DNA from: JBFMFR01 sp040752025
GTDB taxonomy: Bacteria > Chloroflexota > Anaerolineae > Anaerolineales > UBA4823
Direction of reading: 5' to 3'
Assembly: GCA_040752025.1 (NCBI GenBank)
Contig: JBFMFR010000040.1
Location: 6,559 to 70,558 of the forward strand
Length of the DNA: 64,000 nucleotides
Under the pieces are notes generated by a model that was not told where the DNA came from, did no database searches, and worked only from the letters and a program-made list of their open reading frames with translations. The position numbers and the translations under genes are program-made. Below are positions 6,914 through 15,252 of the stretch, in pieces (position 1 is the stretch's first letter; every line of letters begins with the position of its first letter).

Positions 6914-9117
6914 AAGCTGCGCGCATTTTTCTCTTTGCTCTGCTGACTGTCACAATCATCGGGTTGGCGATGCCGCATTCGGCGAAACAGGAAGTTTCGG
7001 CGAAACAGGAAGTTTCGCTGGCGGCCGCGCCTGAAAAGCAAATACCGGCTGGTTTTGGCACATCGGGTTCCAACACAGGCATATACCCCAGCAATTACTG
7101 CGTCAGTTGCCATATGCCTGACGACCAGCGTTTGACGACCGCACTGGACTGGAACGGCCCAATCGAAAGCCAGACAAATAACCCCTGCCCGGCCAGCCAG
7201 ATCATGCACCAGGAGATCTATTACACCGAACGCCTGATGCTGGCTATCGACCGGCTTTACGCAACGCTGCCCGCGCACACGAATGCGCAGGCCGAGAAAA
7301 TTTACACTGGCGTGCAGGCGCTGCAGCAAACTTACAGTCGCTTGCTGGATACGCCCCTGACGCCCACCACCGCCAGCCTGGATGCTTTCGTTTCCGAAGC
7401 TCAAATGCTGCGATTCCGCCTGGGGAAAAGCTACAACCAGCTCAATTCGCTCAACGACAGCCTGAAACGCCAGCGGGTGCTGATTGCCGGGATAATCATC
7501 TCATTGATCCTGTTGGGTTCGCTGGCATGGGGCTACTACAATGCACAGCGCTTTGTGGCCAAGCGGCGATCCGCGCAAGGGGACTCCGCCCAGCCCAGCC
7601 CAAGCGGGAAACGCCGTCTCAGCCTCAAACCGCTGATCGTTATCCTGCTCGTATTCATCCTGTTCGCGCTGCCCCTCTTCCGCGAACCCCCACAAGCGGT
7701 GGCTGGTTCTACTGAGATCGAGTTGGAACGCCAGAACACGCTCGACACCGCCTCGCGCCTGGCCAGTTCCACCGACCAGGCCCTGGCGCGCGCCTGGATT
7801 TTGAGCAAAGTAGGAGCGGATTGGAGTGCATCTGACCCGCAAGCCAGCGAAAGCGCCCTGGCCGACTCGATAGCCACGGCCGGTGAAGCCGAACGCTCCG
7901 CCTACGCGCTGTGGGGCCAGGCCCAGGCCGCCCAAGAAATCACCGTGGGCGACCTGGCAACGCAAGAAAAGGCGGCCCTGGTTGCCGCGGACCTGGAGGC
8001 TACCCGCTCACGCGCCTGGGGATTGCGCCTGATCGCCCTGGAGTGGATGGAACTGGATCCTGAAAAAGCCGAAAGCATCCTGCAACAGGCTCTGGACTAC
8101 ACACAAACCTCCGTAGGGACCTACCGCGACCTGGATTTACGCGCTATAGCCGTCACCTGGGCACTAATGGATGTGGATAAAGGCGCCGCCCTGGCCCAGC
8201 AGGTACAGGACCCGGCGCTGCGCTCGTGGGGATTGCGGGAAATTGCCGCGGCCTCGCAGCAGAGCGCTGTGTACGATCAAGCGGTTCAAGCCGCTCGCCA
8301 GGTGGACGACCCCGTGCAGCGCGCGCGCCTGCTGAGCGAGATCGCCGAACAGAATGGCGACACGGCCCTCTTCAGCGAAGCGCTCTCGACGCTGAATGAA
8401 GTCACTGGCGCAGCCCGGGCTTATGCCCTGCTGCACCTGGCTTTGGCTACCCAAGACGCCACATTGGTCGAGCATATCCCGGCAGAATTCCCGGCTGCCC
8501 GCGCCCTGGCGCTTTCAGGAACAGGCCAATACGAAGCGGCCTGGAAGGCCGCCCAGGCGATCAGCGACCCGTACGACCGGGCCCACACCCAGGCAGTGAT
8601 TGCCAGCGCCTGGCAAAATGCAGAAACCGCCAGCCAGATCGAAATCCCCACGCTGCGCGACATGGCCCTGCGAGATATCACCACCGTTACAGGAGATTCG
8701 TCACTGGCAAATAATATCCAATTGGTCTATTATAAAGTGCATGCGCTGACCCGCCTGGGAGAATTCCAGACTGCCTGGGAAGCGGCTGGCAGCTTGAGCG
8801 ATACTTATCCGCTGGTAGCCCTGGCAGCATCTTGGGCGCCCACGCACCAACAGGCCGCTCTGGAGGTGGTTGAGAAAATGAGCCGCGAGGCCGACAAAGC
8901 CCAGGCGCTGCGAGCCATCGCAGTCGCCACACAGGAACAGAATGATTTCGAGCGAGCCCTGGGAATGGCACTGGCAGCCCGGGTGCGCGGCGATGCCCTG
9001 TCCCCGGTGCGCGCCTCCCTGGATTTGGCGCTGGCTTTCCTGCCCCTGGATATGCACAAAGCTGAGGCGGCTTTCGACCAGGCCTATCAGGCCGCGCTGC
9101 GCATTGCCATCAAATAG
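6910..9117 (+). CDS. membrane cytochrome c fused to helical-repeat domain
   Basis: The 735-residue protein starts with a signal-like hydrophobic segment (about 4-22) followed by two copies of AKQEVS. A single CXXCH haem site (CVSCH, about residues 64-68) and a helical region up to residue 190 come next. Two transmembrane helices follow (about 195-215 and 236-255). The remaining 480 residues are Ala/Leu-rich short helices resembling TPR or HEAT-like solenoid repeats, with recurring ARA, RAI and EAA patterns. By topology the haem part is outside; after two further helices the solenoid could also lie outside. A haem protein with such a large repeat domain is not a standard Psr, Qrc or Dsr subunit. 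It may be a scaffold of the complex. I do not recognise a named family. Confidence 0.75.
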   Translation: MKAARIFLFALLTVTIIGLAMPHSAKQEVSAKQEVSLAAAPEKQIPAGFGTSGSNTGIYPSNYCVSCHMPDDQRLTTALDWNGPIESQTNNPCPASQIMHQEIYYTERLMLAIDRLYATLPAHTNAQAEKIYTGVQALQQTYSRLLDTPLTPTTASLDAFVSEAQMLRFRLGKSYNQLNSLNDSLKRQRVLIAGIIISLILLGSLAWGYYNAQRFVAKRRSAQGDSAQPSPSGKRRLSLKPLIVILLVFILFALPLFREPPQAVAGSTEIELERQNTLDTASRLASSTDQALARAWILSKVGADWSASDPQASESALADSIATAGEAERSAYALWGQAQAAQEITVGDLATQEKAALVAADLEATRSRAWGLRLIALEWMELDPEKAESILQQALDYTQTSVGTYRDLDLRAIAVTWALMDVDKGAALAQQVQDPALRSWGLREIAAASQQSAVYDQAVQAARQVDDPVQRARLLSEIAEQNGDTALFSEALSTLNEVTGAARAYALLHLALATQDATLVEHIPAEFPAARALALSGTGQYEAAWKAAQAISDPYDRAHTQAVIASAWQNAETASQIEIPTLRDMALRDITTVTGDSSLANNIQLVYYKVHALTRLGEFQTAWEAAGSLSDTYPLVALAASWAPTHQQAALEVVEKMSREADKAQALRAIAVATQEQNDFERALGMALAARVRGDALSPVRASLDLALAFLPLDMHKAEAAFDQAYQAALRIAIK
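6983..7017 (+). repeat. tandem 17-bp palindromic repeat, pair B
   Basis: Two copies of CGAAACAGGAAGTTTCG (6983-6999 and 7001-7017) are again 18 bp apart. They match pair A except that the second G of the stem is A and its partner C is T, so the stem is preserved by a compensatory change. In frame they encode AKQEVSAKQEVS near the N-terminus of the cytochrome fusion. Confidence 0.8.
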
Positions 9118-9174
9118 AAATCGAAAATGAGACTGTAACAAGCATCTAAAATCTTATCGTTGTCAGGAGAATCC

Positions 9175-9816
9175 ATGAACACCCTAACCATAACGCAGAT
9201 CATCGTGTTGATCGGCTTAGGAATCTGCCTATTGGGGATCGCTCTGCGAATTAGAGAGATCCTGAGGCGGCCCTTCAAAACCGATCTGGCTCGCCCCCAG
9301 GGTTCCATACGCAGCGGCATCCTGTTTGCCTTTACCCTGGGCATGGCCCCCTGGGAAAAAGAAAGCACCCGCCAGCATTGGATCGCCTACCTGCGCGGGA
9401 TTTTCTTCCATGTGGGCATCTTTATGGCTTTCGGCGTGCTGATCGCCAGCCCCTGGCTGGCGGTGTTGCCGAAACTACTGGTTTATTTGGCTTTATTGGT
9501 AACCGGCCTGGGAGCTATCTTCGGCTTCGCCGGAATTTTCATGCGCCTGATGGGCGAAAACGAGCGAACGCTCAGCCTGCCGGATGATTATTTCTCCGTC
9601 TTCTTGAGCTCCCTGTTCACGGCACTGGCATTTGTGGTCCTGCTGGTCCCTGGCGCTCTGCCGGTTTTCTACATCGTGACGGCGATCCTGCTGATCTACA
9701 TCCCGGTGAGTAAAATCCGCCACTGCGTGTATTTCTTCTATTCGAAATTCTTCTTCGGGTTGGGATACGGCCGGCGCGGCGTGATCGGGCAGCCCAAGAG
9801 CAAGTATGCTGAATAA
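9175..9816 (+). CDS. DsrM/NarI-like membrane cytochrome b
   Basis: From the ATG at 9175, preceded by AGGAGA, the protein has 213 residues and about five hydrophobic helices. A TTG frame at 9160 is possible but lacks a ribosome site. Its length, helix pattern and position right before a DsrK-like gene match the NarI-like cytochrome b family that includes DsrM and HmeC and carries b haems that oxidise menaquinol. Candidate haem-ligand histidines include those in WIAYLRGIFFHVGIF and near ISKIRHCVYFF-like sequence at the C-terminus. With the next gene it forms the DsrMK core pair. Confidence 0.82.
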   Translation: MNTLTITQIIVLIGLGICLLGIALRIREILRRPFKTDLARPQGSIRSGILFAFTLGMAPWEKESTRQHWIAYLRGIFFHVGIFMAFGVLIASPWLAVLPKLLVYLALLVTGLGAIFGFAGIFMRLMGENERTLSLPDDYFSVFLSSLFTALAFVVLLVPGALPVFYIVTAILLIYIPVSKIRHCVYFFYSKFFFGLGYGRRGVIGQPKSKYAE

Positions 9817-9839
9817 GAAGGCAAAGATATTGGTGCAAA

Positions 9840-11237
9840 ATGACTGAAGAACAAAAAGATCCATCGGTTCACGACAAATTCACTGCCAAGTTTAGCGATG
9901 AACGTTTTCAATTGACTGACGAAAAGTCGGCTCTGGCCCTGGACGTGCTGCGCAAGCGGCTGAACCAGCAACTCGAGGCATCTTTGGAAGTATGCGTGCG
10001 CTGCGGCGTGTGCGCCGAGAGCTGCCATTACTACGTCGCCGATCCTAAGCCCGAGCACGTACCGGCATACCGCTCGGAACAGTTGCGCAAGATCTATCGA
10101 GAGATGAGCGACCCGGTGGCTAAAGTAGCGCCTGGGTGGATTGGAGCTGCGCCCCTGGATCAGGAAATGCTGGAAAAGCTGATGTACTCGGCCTTTGGCA
10201 CCTGCACGATGTGCGGGCGCTGCGTGCTCAACTGCCCAATGGGAGTGGACACACGCCAGATCATCCGCACGGCGCGCGCCATGCTGACTGCCATTGACAT
10301 GACGCCTGAAGGGCTGAAAGCCACGGTCAACGTACACCTGCAAGATGGCAACAACATGGGCGTTTCCGGTGAGGACTTCATTGAAACCTTGCAGTGGATG
10401 GAAGAAGAACTACAAGCGGAGGTTGGCGACCCAACCGCTAAAATCCCGATCGACAAGAAGCGCGCCCGGGTGGTATATACCTTCAATCCGCGCGAAGTGA
10501 AATACTTCCCTTACCTGATCCAGGCGGCGGCAAAGATCTTCAACGCCGCCGGTGAAGATTGGACGCTCAGCAGCGAAAGCTGGGACGCCACCAACTATGG
10601 GCTGTTCAGCGGCGACGATCAGGCCTCCAGCACGATCGCCAAGAACCTGGAGCAGGCGGTCAATCACCTGGGAGCAGACCTGCTGGTGATGGCCGAGTGC
10701 GGGCACGGTTTTCGCTCGCAGCGCTGGGAAGGTGAAAACTGGGTCGGGCACCGTTATCCCTTCCAGATCAAGAGTTTTGTGGAAGTCATGGCTGAGTATA
10801 TCCATGATGGGCGCATCCAGCTCGACCCCAGCGTCAACACCAAGCGGGTGACCTACCATGACCCCTGCAACCAGGTGCGCAACGGTGGGATCATCGAAGA
10901 ACCACGCTACATCTTGCGCCACTCAGTGATGGATTTCGTCGAGATGGAACCGCACGGCATTGAAAATTATTGCTGTGGCGGCGGCGGCGGCATGCTTTCG
11001 ATGACCGAATTTGCCAAAGAGCGCATTGCAGCCGGCAAGGCTAAAGCCGACCAGATCCAGGCAACTGGCGCCGAGATTGTGGCAACCTCCTGCCACAACT
11101 GCCTGGACCAACTGGACGAAGTGCGCCGGCATTATAAATTGAAAGTAAAGATCCAAAACTTGAGCGAGTTAGTAGCTGCGGCAGTTGTCTGGCCGCGCCC
11201 GCCCGCTGACGCAGAAGCCGGTGATGCGGCCGATTAG
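9840..11237 (+). CDS. DsrK-like Fe-S protein, second paralogue
   Basis: This complete 465-residue protein has two N-terminal [4Fe-4S] motifs (Cys52, 55, 58, 62 and Cys122, 125, 128, 132). Two CCG-type regions follow: one with AECGHGFR, and one with YHDPCNQV, CCGGGGG and TSCHNC. This is the DsrK/HdrD architecture, in which a special cluster next to a membrane cytochrome b handles thiol/disulfide electron exchange in the cytoplasm. It has no signal peptide. The frame following the DsrM-like gene gives the canonical MK pair. The truncated paralogue at 1-879 shows that the operon holds two such subunits. Confidence 0.9.
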   Translation: MTEEQKDPSVHDKFTAKFSDERFQLTDEKSALALDVLRKRLNQQLEASLEVCVRCGVCAESCHYYVADPKPEHVPAYRSEQLRKIYREMSDPVAKVAPGWIGAAPLDQEMLEKLMYSAFGTCTMCGRCVLNCPMGVDTRQIIRTARAMLTAIDMTPEGLKATVNVHLQDGNNMGVSGEDFIETLQWMEEELQAEVGDPTAKIPIDKKRARVVYTFNPREVKYFPYLIQAAAKIFNAAGEDWTLSSESWDATNYGLFSGDDQASSTIAKNLEQAVNHLGADLLVMAECGHGFRSQRWEGENWVGHRYPFQIKSFVEVMAEYIHDGRIQLDPSVNTKRVTYHDPCNQVRNGGIIEEPRYILRHSVMDFVEMEPHGIENYCCGGGGGMLSMTEFAKERIAAGKAKADQIQATGAEIVATSCHNCLDQLDEVRRHYKLKVKIQNLSELVAAAVVWPRPPADAEAGDAAD

Positions 11238-11283
11238 ACCCCATTCATTGAGCGTAGGCAATATCCTGAAAGTGGAGTAAATT

Positions 11284-11484
11284 ATGTACCTCGTAACGAT
11301 TGATACTGAGAAATGCCAGGGTTGTGGCGATTGTGTTGAGAACTGCGCCGTGCAAATGCTTTCACTGGTTGAAGAAGATGGCAGAATGGTCGCCACCTTC
11401 GAAGGCGACCCCAGCGAATGCCTGGGCTGCCTGTCGTGTGAAGAAAGCTGCGAAGAGGGCGCCATTACGGTCACCGAGATCTGA
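11284..11484 (+). CDS. 2[4Fe-4S] ferredoxin
   Basis: This 66-residue protein has two complete CXXCXXCXXXC motifs (Cys11, 14, 17, 21 and Cys46, 49, 52, 56), the second without the usual Pro after the last Cys. It has no signal peptide, so it is a cytoplasmic low-potential electron carrier. It closes the respiratory operon 46 bases after the DsrK-like gene and is the probable redox partner of that protein. A TGGAG site precedes the ATG. Confidence 0.9.
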   Translation: MYLVTIDTEKCQGCGDCVENCAVQMLSLVEEDGRMVATFEGDPSECLGCLSCEESCEEGAITVTEI

Positions 11485-11509
11485 ACAGGGAATCCTCTGC
11501 CCTTATAAT
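11482..11509 (+). promoter_or_regulatory. candidate promoter for the tetrapyrrole genes
   Basis: TGAACA (11482-11487) and TATAAT (11504-11509) are 16 bases apart, starting inside the ferredoxin stop codon. The next gene starts at 11527, which would leave a leader of about ten bases with little room for a ribosome site. It suggests that the amidase-hemA pair forms its own transcription unit. Confidence 0.45.
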
Positions 11510-11526
11510 TGGACGCTTGAAGCGTT

Positions 11527-13107
11527 ATGCCTGACTCCAGCGGACTCCAACAAACACCGTCCGCAACAGGATTCCTGCCGCGCCTGGTGATCGCGGCTCC
11601 CCAGGGTCGCAGTGGCAAGACAACCATCTCCCTGGGATTATGTGCAGCTTTTACAGCACAAGGCCTGAGCGTCCAGCCGTTTAAGAAAGGCCCTGACTAT
11701 ATCGATCCTTCCTGGTTGAGCGCCGCGGCAAAACAACCTTGCCGTTCGCTCGATCTGTTTTTTCTACGCACCCCCGCGCAGTTGCTGCAAGCTTTCCTGC
11801 GCGGCGCCTGTTGCGCAGAGTTGAGCCTGATCGAAGGCAATCATGGCTTGTACGATGGCGAAGACTGGATCGAAGGGCAGGCGCTCTCGGCCAGCACCGC
11901 CGAAGTGGCGCGACAGCTCAAATGTCCGATCCTCCTGGTGGTCAACGCGGCGCGCATGTCGCGCAGCGCCGCAGCCCTGGTGCACGGCTACCAGACCTTC
12001 GAAGCCGGTACACCCATCGCTGGCGTAATCCTGAATAACGTCGCCCAGGGCCGTCACGAAGCCAAGCTGCGCCAGGCAATCGAAAACCACTGCCACATCC
12101 CGGTGCTGGGGGCAATCCCACGCCAGGAAAACCTGGCGATCCCCGACCGGCACCTGGGATTGGTGCCGCGTGCCGAGGCCAATGCTGGCGGTGCAGAAAA
12201 CGCGGATGGTTCTGGGAATGTCATCCCCGCCCTGGCAGCCTGCCAGCAGGCCGCCGAGCGCTACATCGACCTGCCAGCCGTATTGGAAATTGCTCGCTCA
12301 GCCGTGCAATTACCTGTAGGGGCGCAAGGCTTGCGCCCCGATTCGCAAGCCTTGCACCCCTCCCCTCCCCCACCTCCGAAAGCCCGGATCGGGGTGGTGC
12401 GCGACCAGGCTTTTACATTTTACTACCCTGAAAACCTGGAAGCATTGCAGCAGGCAGGGGCACAACTAATATTCATCAACGCCCTGCAAGACACTCACCT
12501 GCCGCAGGTGGACGCGCTGCTGATCGGCGGTGGTTTTCCGGAAATTTTCATGGAAACCCTGGCCGCCAACACCAGCCTGCGCAGCGAAATCCGGGAGGCA
12601 ATCGAAGCGGGCTTGCCAGTCTACGCAGAGTGTGGCGGGCTCATGTACCTGGCGCAGCATCTCTGTTGGGGAGAGCGTCGCGCCGAAATGGTGGGCGCTT
12701 TGCCAATTGATGTAGAAATGAGCGCCCGGCCGGAAGGCCACGGCTACGTGCTGGCAGAAGTGACGCAAGAGAACCCATTCTTCGCCCCAGGCACACTGCT
12801 GCGCGGCCATGAATTTCACCATTCTCGCCTCGCAGGGCTTGAACCCAACCGGCGCACAGCGCAGCCTCCCCAACTGTGGCTGGCCTACCGGCTGCAGCGC
12901 GGCCACGGAATCGGACGGGTAGAATCAAATGAGGGGCATCCATCCACCTGGCAGCAGGATGGATTGGTTTACCGCAATGTTCTGGCTTCTTACACCCACC
13001 TGCACGCGGATGGCTCGCCAGATTGGGCGCCAGCCCTGGTAGCGCGCGCTTACGCCTATGCGCAAGGCGGGTCGCCTGTACTGGCTCAGGGAGAACGAGA
13101 TGGCTGA
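11527..13107 (+). CDS. CbiA/CobB-family cobyrinate a,c-diamide synthase, possibly DsrN-like siroheme amidase
   Basis: The 526-residue protein has an N-terminal P-loop domain (APQGRSGKTT, about 24-33; KKGPDYIDP; EGNHGLYDG) and a C-terminal class I glutamine amidotransferase domain with its nucleophile in YAECGG and a GHEFHH motif. This is the CbiA/CobB architecture that amidates tetrapyrrole carboxylates. CbiA homologues next to dsr genes (DsrN) are thought to amidate siroheme. Here DsrMK-like genes lie upstream and siroheme genes nearby, and no other cobalamin genes are present, so a siroheme-amide role is plausible but inferred. The linker between the two domains contains a palindromic repeat at 12319-12361. 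Confidence 0.85.
   Translation: MPDSSGLQQTPSATGFLPRLVIAAPQGRSGKTTISLGLCAAFTAQGLSVQPFKKGPDYIDPSWLSAAAKQPCRSLDLFFLRTPAQLLQAFLRGACCAELSLIEGNHGLYDGEDWIEGQALSASTAEVARQLKCPILLVVNAARMSRSAAALVHGYQTFEAGTPIAGVILNNVAQGRHEAKLRQAIENHCHIPVLGAIPRQENLAIPDRHLGLVPRAEANAGGAENADGSGNVIPALAACQQAAERYIDLPAVLEIARSAVQLPVGAQGLRPDSQALHPSPPPPPKARIGVVRDQAFTFYYPENLEALQQAGAQLIFINALQDTHLPQVDALLIGGGFPEIFMETLAANTSLRSEIREAIEAGLPVYAECGGLMYLAQHLCWGERRAEMVGALPIDVEMSARPEGHGYVLAEVTQENPFFAPGTLLRGHEFHHSRLAGLEPNRRTAQPPQLWLAYRLQRGHGIGRVESNEGHPSTWQQDGLVYRNVLASYTHLHADGSPDWAPALVARAYAYAQGGSPVLAQGERDG
12319..12361 (+). repeat. REP-like palindrome inserted in coding sequence
   Basis: Ten-base arms GGGGCGCAAG and CTTGCGCCCC surround a single G (12319-12339), followed by a degenerate second copy (GCAAGCCTTGC with CCCCT) to 12361. 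The TGTAGGGGCGCAAG-type motif resembles intergenic repeats common in many bacterial genomes. Here it is in frame inside the amidase gene, in the linker between the P-loop and amidotransferase domains. Confidence 0.75.
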
Positions 13108-14545
13108 TCTATCCTCTCTCCCGCTCCTGCTGATTGGCATCAATCATAAAATGGCGCCCGTGGAAGTGCGCGAGCGCCTGGCTTTTAGCCCGGAGCGCAT
13201 CCCGCAAGCACTGCTCAGTATAAAGTCGCGGCTCGAAAGGAACGCGGCCAGGCCACAAGACTGCCCCTGTGATGAAGCTGCCAGGCGCTCTGCGCCAATC
13301 GAAGTGACTCTGCTGTCTACCTGCAATCGCACCGAGGTGTATGTAGTTGCACCCGACCAGTGTGAAGCCCAGGCGCAAGTGATGCACTTTTTATCGGATC
13401 ACGCACACCGGTCTGCCAGTGGCGCAGCTCAACCGGGGACAGCCAGGAATAGCGCCAGCCAGACCAGTGGGAGCCAGGATTCCTTCAGCCTGGCGGGGTT
13501 GACCTATTCAGCCTGCGGCCTGGAAGCTGCCCACCATTTGCTGCGCGTGGCTGCCGGGCTGGACTCCCTGGTACTGGGTGAAAACGAAATCCTGGGCCAG
13601 GTTAGAGACGCCAGCGAGATCGCTCAACAGGCAGGCACAAGTGGGGCGCTGCTTGCTACCCTGTTCCGCTATGCCATCCAAACCGGTAAGCGCGTGCGCG
13701 CTGAAACAGACCTGGGTCACGCCAGTCTTTCGGTTGCAAGCGTGGTGGTCGAACTGGCAGAAGAAACGTTCGGCTCGCTGGCGGAGCGCACTGCGCTGCT
13801 GATCGGCGCGGGCAAGGTCAGCTCGATCACCGGGCGGGCGCTGGTCAACGCCGGGCTGAGTTGTGTGCTGGTTGCCAACCGCACCTACGAAAAAGCACAA
13901 AAATTGGCTCACAGCCTGGGATATACCTCCACGAAAACGGCGCGTGAGAACATCGCCGTGCACTTCGATGCGCTGGCTGAACACCTAGTGCGAGCGGATA
14001 TCGTCATTTGCTCCACCGGAGCGCCGCACATCGTGCTGCACAAGCACACTGTCGAACAAGCGATGCGCTCACGTTCTGACCGCCCCCTGCTCATCGCTGA
14101 CCTGGCTGTGCCGCGTGACGCTGATCCTGAAATCGGACAAGTGCCCAACGTACACCTGGCGGATATCGATGATCTGGAACGATTGGTGACCACCCGCCAC
14201 CCCCTGGCAGCAGCCGTGCGCCAACAGGCTGAGACGATTGTTGAAGCAGAGCTGGAGCAGTTCGATGCCTGGTATACTGCCCGCCGCAACGCACCCGTGA
14301 TCCAGGCCCTGCGCGCCAAAGCTGAAACGATCTGCCAGGAACAGATTAGCCTGACATTGCGCCGCCTCGGAGATGTGACTTCTGAACAGCAGCGCGCCAT
14401 CCAGCAAATGGCACAATCGATCGTCAACAAACTGCTGCACGAACCGATCACCAGCCTGAAGACCCCTCCCGAAGATTTGAGCGCGAGCGAGTACACTGAG
14501 TGGGTCGAAACCCTTTTCGGACTGCACGAAGCCGCGCGAAAGTAA
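13100..14545 (+). CDS. hemA: glutamyl-tRNA reductase
   Basis: From the ATG at 13100, which overlaps the amidase stop by eight bases after a GGGAGAACGAG ribosome site, the protein has 481 residues. It reduces Glu-tRNA(Glu) to glutamate-1-semialdehyde, the first step of C5-pathway tetrapyrrole synthesis. Diagnostic features are GINHKMAPVEVRERLAF, the catalytic LLSTCNRTEVY motif, GLDSLVLGENEILGQV, a GAGKVSSI nucleotide-binding loop and a C-terminal dimerisation helix. A low-complexity Ser/Ala/Gly/Gln insertion lies at about residues 110-130 between the catalytic Cys region and the GLDSLVLGE motif, making it longer than usual. The frame starting at 13058 is less likely. Confidence 0.96.
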   Translation: MADLSSLPLLLIGINHKMAPVEVRERLAFSPERIPQALLSIKSRLERNAARPQDCPCDEAARRSAPIEVTLLSTCNRTEVYVVAPDQCEAQAQVMHFLSDHAHRSASGAAQPGTARNSASQTSGSQDSFSLAGLTYSACGLEAAHHLLRVAAGLDSLVLGENEILGQVRDASEIAQQAGTSGALLATLFRYAIQTGKRVRAETDLGHASLSVASVVVELAEETFGSLAERTALLIGAGKVSSITGRALVNAGLSCVLVANRTYEKAQKLAHSLGYTSTKTARENIAVHFDALAEHLVRADIVICSTGAPHIVLHKHTVEQAMRSRSDRPLLIADLAVPRDADPEIGQVPNVHLADIDDLERLVTTRHPLAAAVRQQAETIVEAELEQFDAWYTARRNAPVIQALRAKAETICQEQISLTLRRLGDVTSEQQRAIQQMAQSIVNKLLHEPITSLKTPPEDLSASEYTEWVETLFGLHEAARK

Positions 14546-14638
14546 ATTTTCAATGAGAAAATCCAGGGGGAAATCCGGAAAAGCCAAAAAGGGGTAAAAT
14601 TGTCCTGGATAGAGATCTAACCAGTAAGTAGTTGAGTT

Positions 14639-15238
14639 ATGGAAGACAGTCTAACCAGAGTAGTAAAATGGGTTGATATCGCCGCCCCACGCCAGGAAGT
14701 CTTTGAGATCGTCACAGATCTATGCAAGCGTTCGCAGTTGTGTCCGTTGTGGAGTGTGCTCACTTTTGGCGCGATCAGCGATAATTACCCGCAAGAAGGC
14801 AGCCAATACCAGCTAGTCCTGCGTGAAGAACAAAAACCGCCGCTTACCAGCATCGTGACGGCCCTGGTTCCCCTGAGGAAGTTCGCTTACAAGTTACTCG
14901 TGGATCGCAAGACACAGGTGACCTGGATTTTTCAAGATACAACCCAGGGGACACGCATTGTCTATAGCGAAGAATATCTGCCGAAAGAAAGCGACAACGA
15001 TCAATTCTTACAAGAGTTGCACACGATCATCCAACAATGGTTGAATAACATCAAGCGCTATGCCGAGCTGCGCAAAAGCCGCAGCCAGCGCCTGGTGCGC
15101 TGGCTGGCAGACCATTTCTATTTAAATTTGCGCGCCGATCAGCGTCGTACGGTGCAGATCATTCTCTTTCTACACGGGGTCAGCATCATCACCTTCATCA
15201 TGGCTGCGATCGCCCTGGGCTTCGCCAGCCTGATCTGA
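14639..15238 (+). CDS. SRPBCC-fold protein with C-terminal membrane helix
   Basis: The 199-residue protein begins like polyketide cyclase/START-type SRPBCC proteins: a beta strand, IAAPRQEVFEIVTD, then alternating strands with an ISDNYPQEGSQY segment. A basic stretch with KSRSQR (about 147-152) is followed by a hydrophobic C-terminal helix (about 174-196) that should tail-anchor it. Such folds bind hydrophobic ligands. Nothing in the sequence names the ligand. It stands alone between hemA and the convergent SUMF1-type gene, with a TAAAAT at 14595-14600 as a possible -10 box. Confidence 0.7.
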   Translation: MEDSLTRVVKWVDIAAPRQEVFEIVTDLCKRSQLCPLWSVLTFGAISDNYPQEGSQYQLVLREEQKPPLTSIVTALVPLRKFAYKLLVDRKTQVTWIFQDTTQGTRIVYSEEYLPKESDNDQFLQELHTIIQQWLNNIKRYAELRKSRSQRLVRWLADHFYLNLRADQRRTVQIILFLHGVSIITFIMAAIALGFASLI

Positions 15239-15252
15239 CCCCGAGGTCCATT

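Noticed and set aside
6861..7017. CRISPR-like look of four regularly spaced palindromic units
   Set aside because: Units are in frame, only two per site, spaced by one base, with no spacers of CRISPR length and no cas genes.
1..11484. Complete dsrAB-dependent sulfite reduction operon
   Set aside because: No dsrA, dsrB, dsrC or dsrD is present in the window; only DsrM- and DsrK-like genes can be supported.
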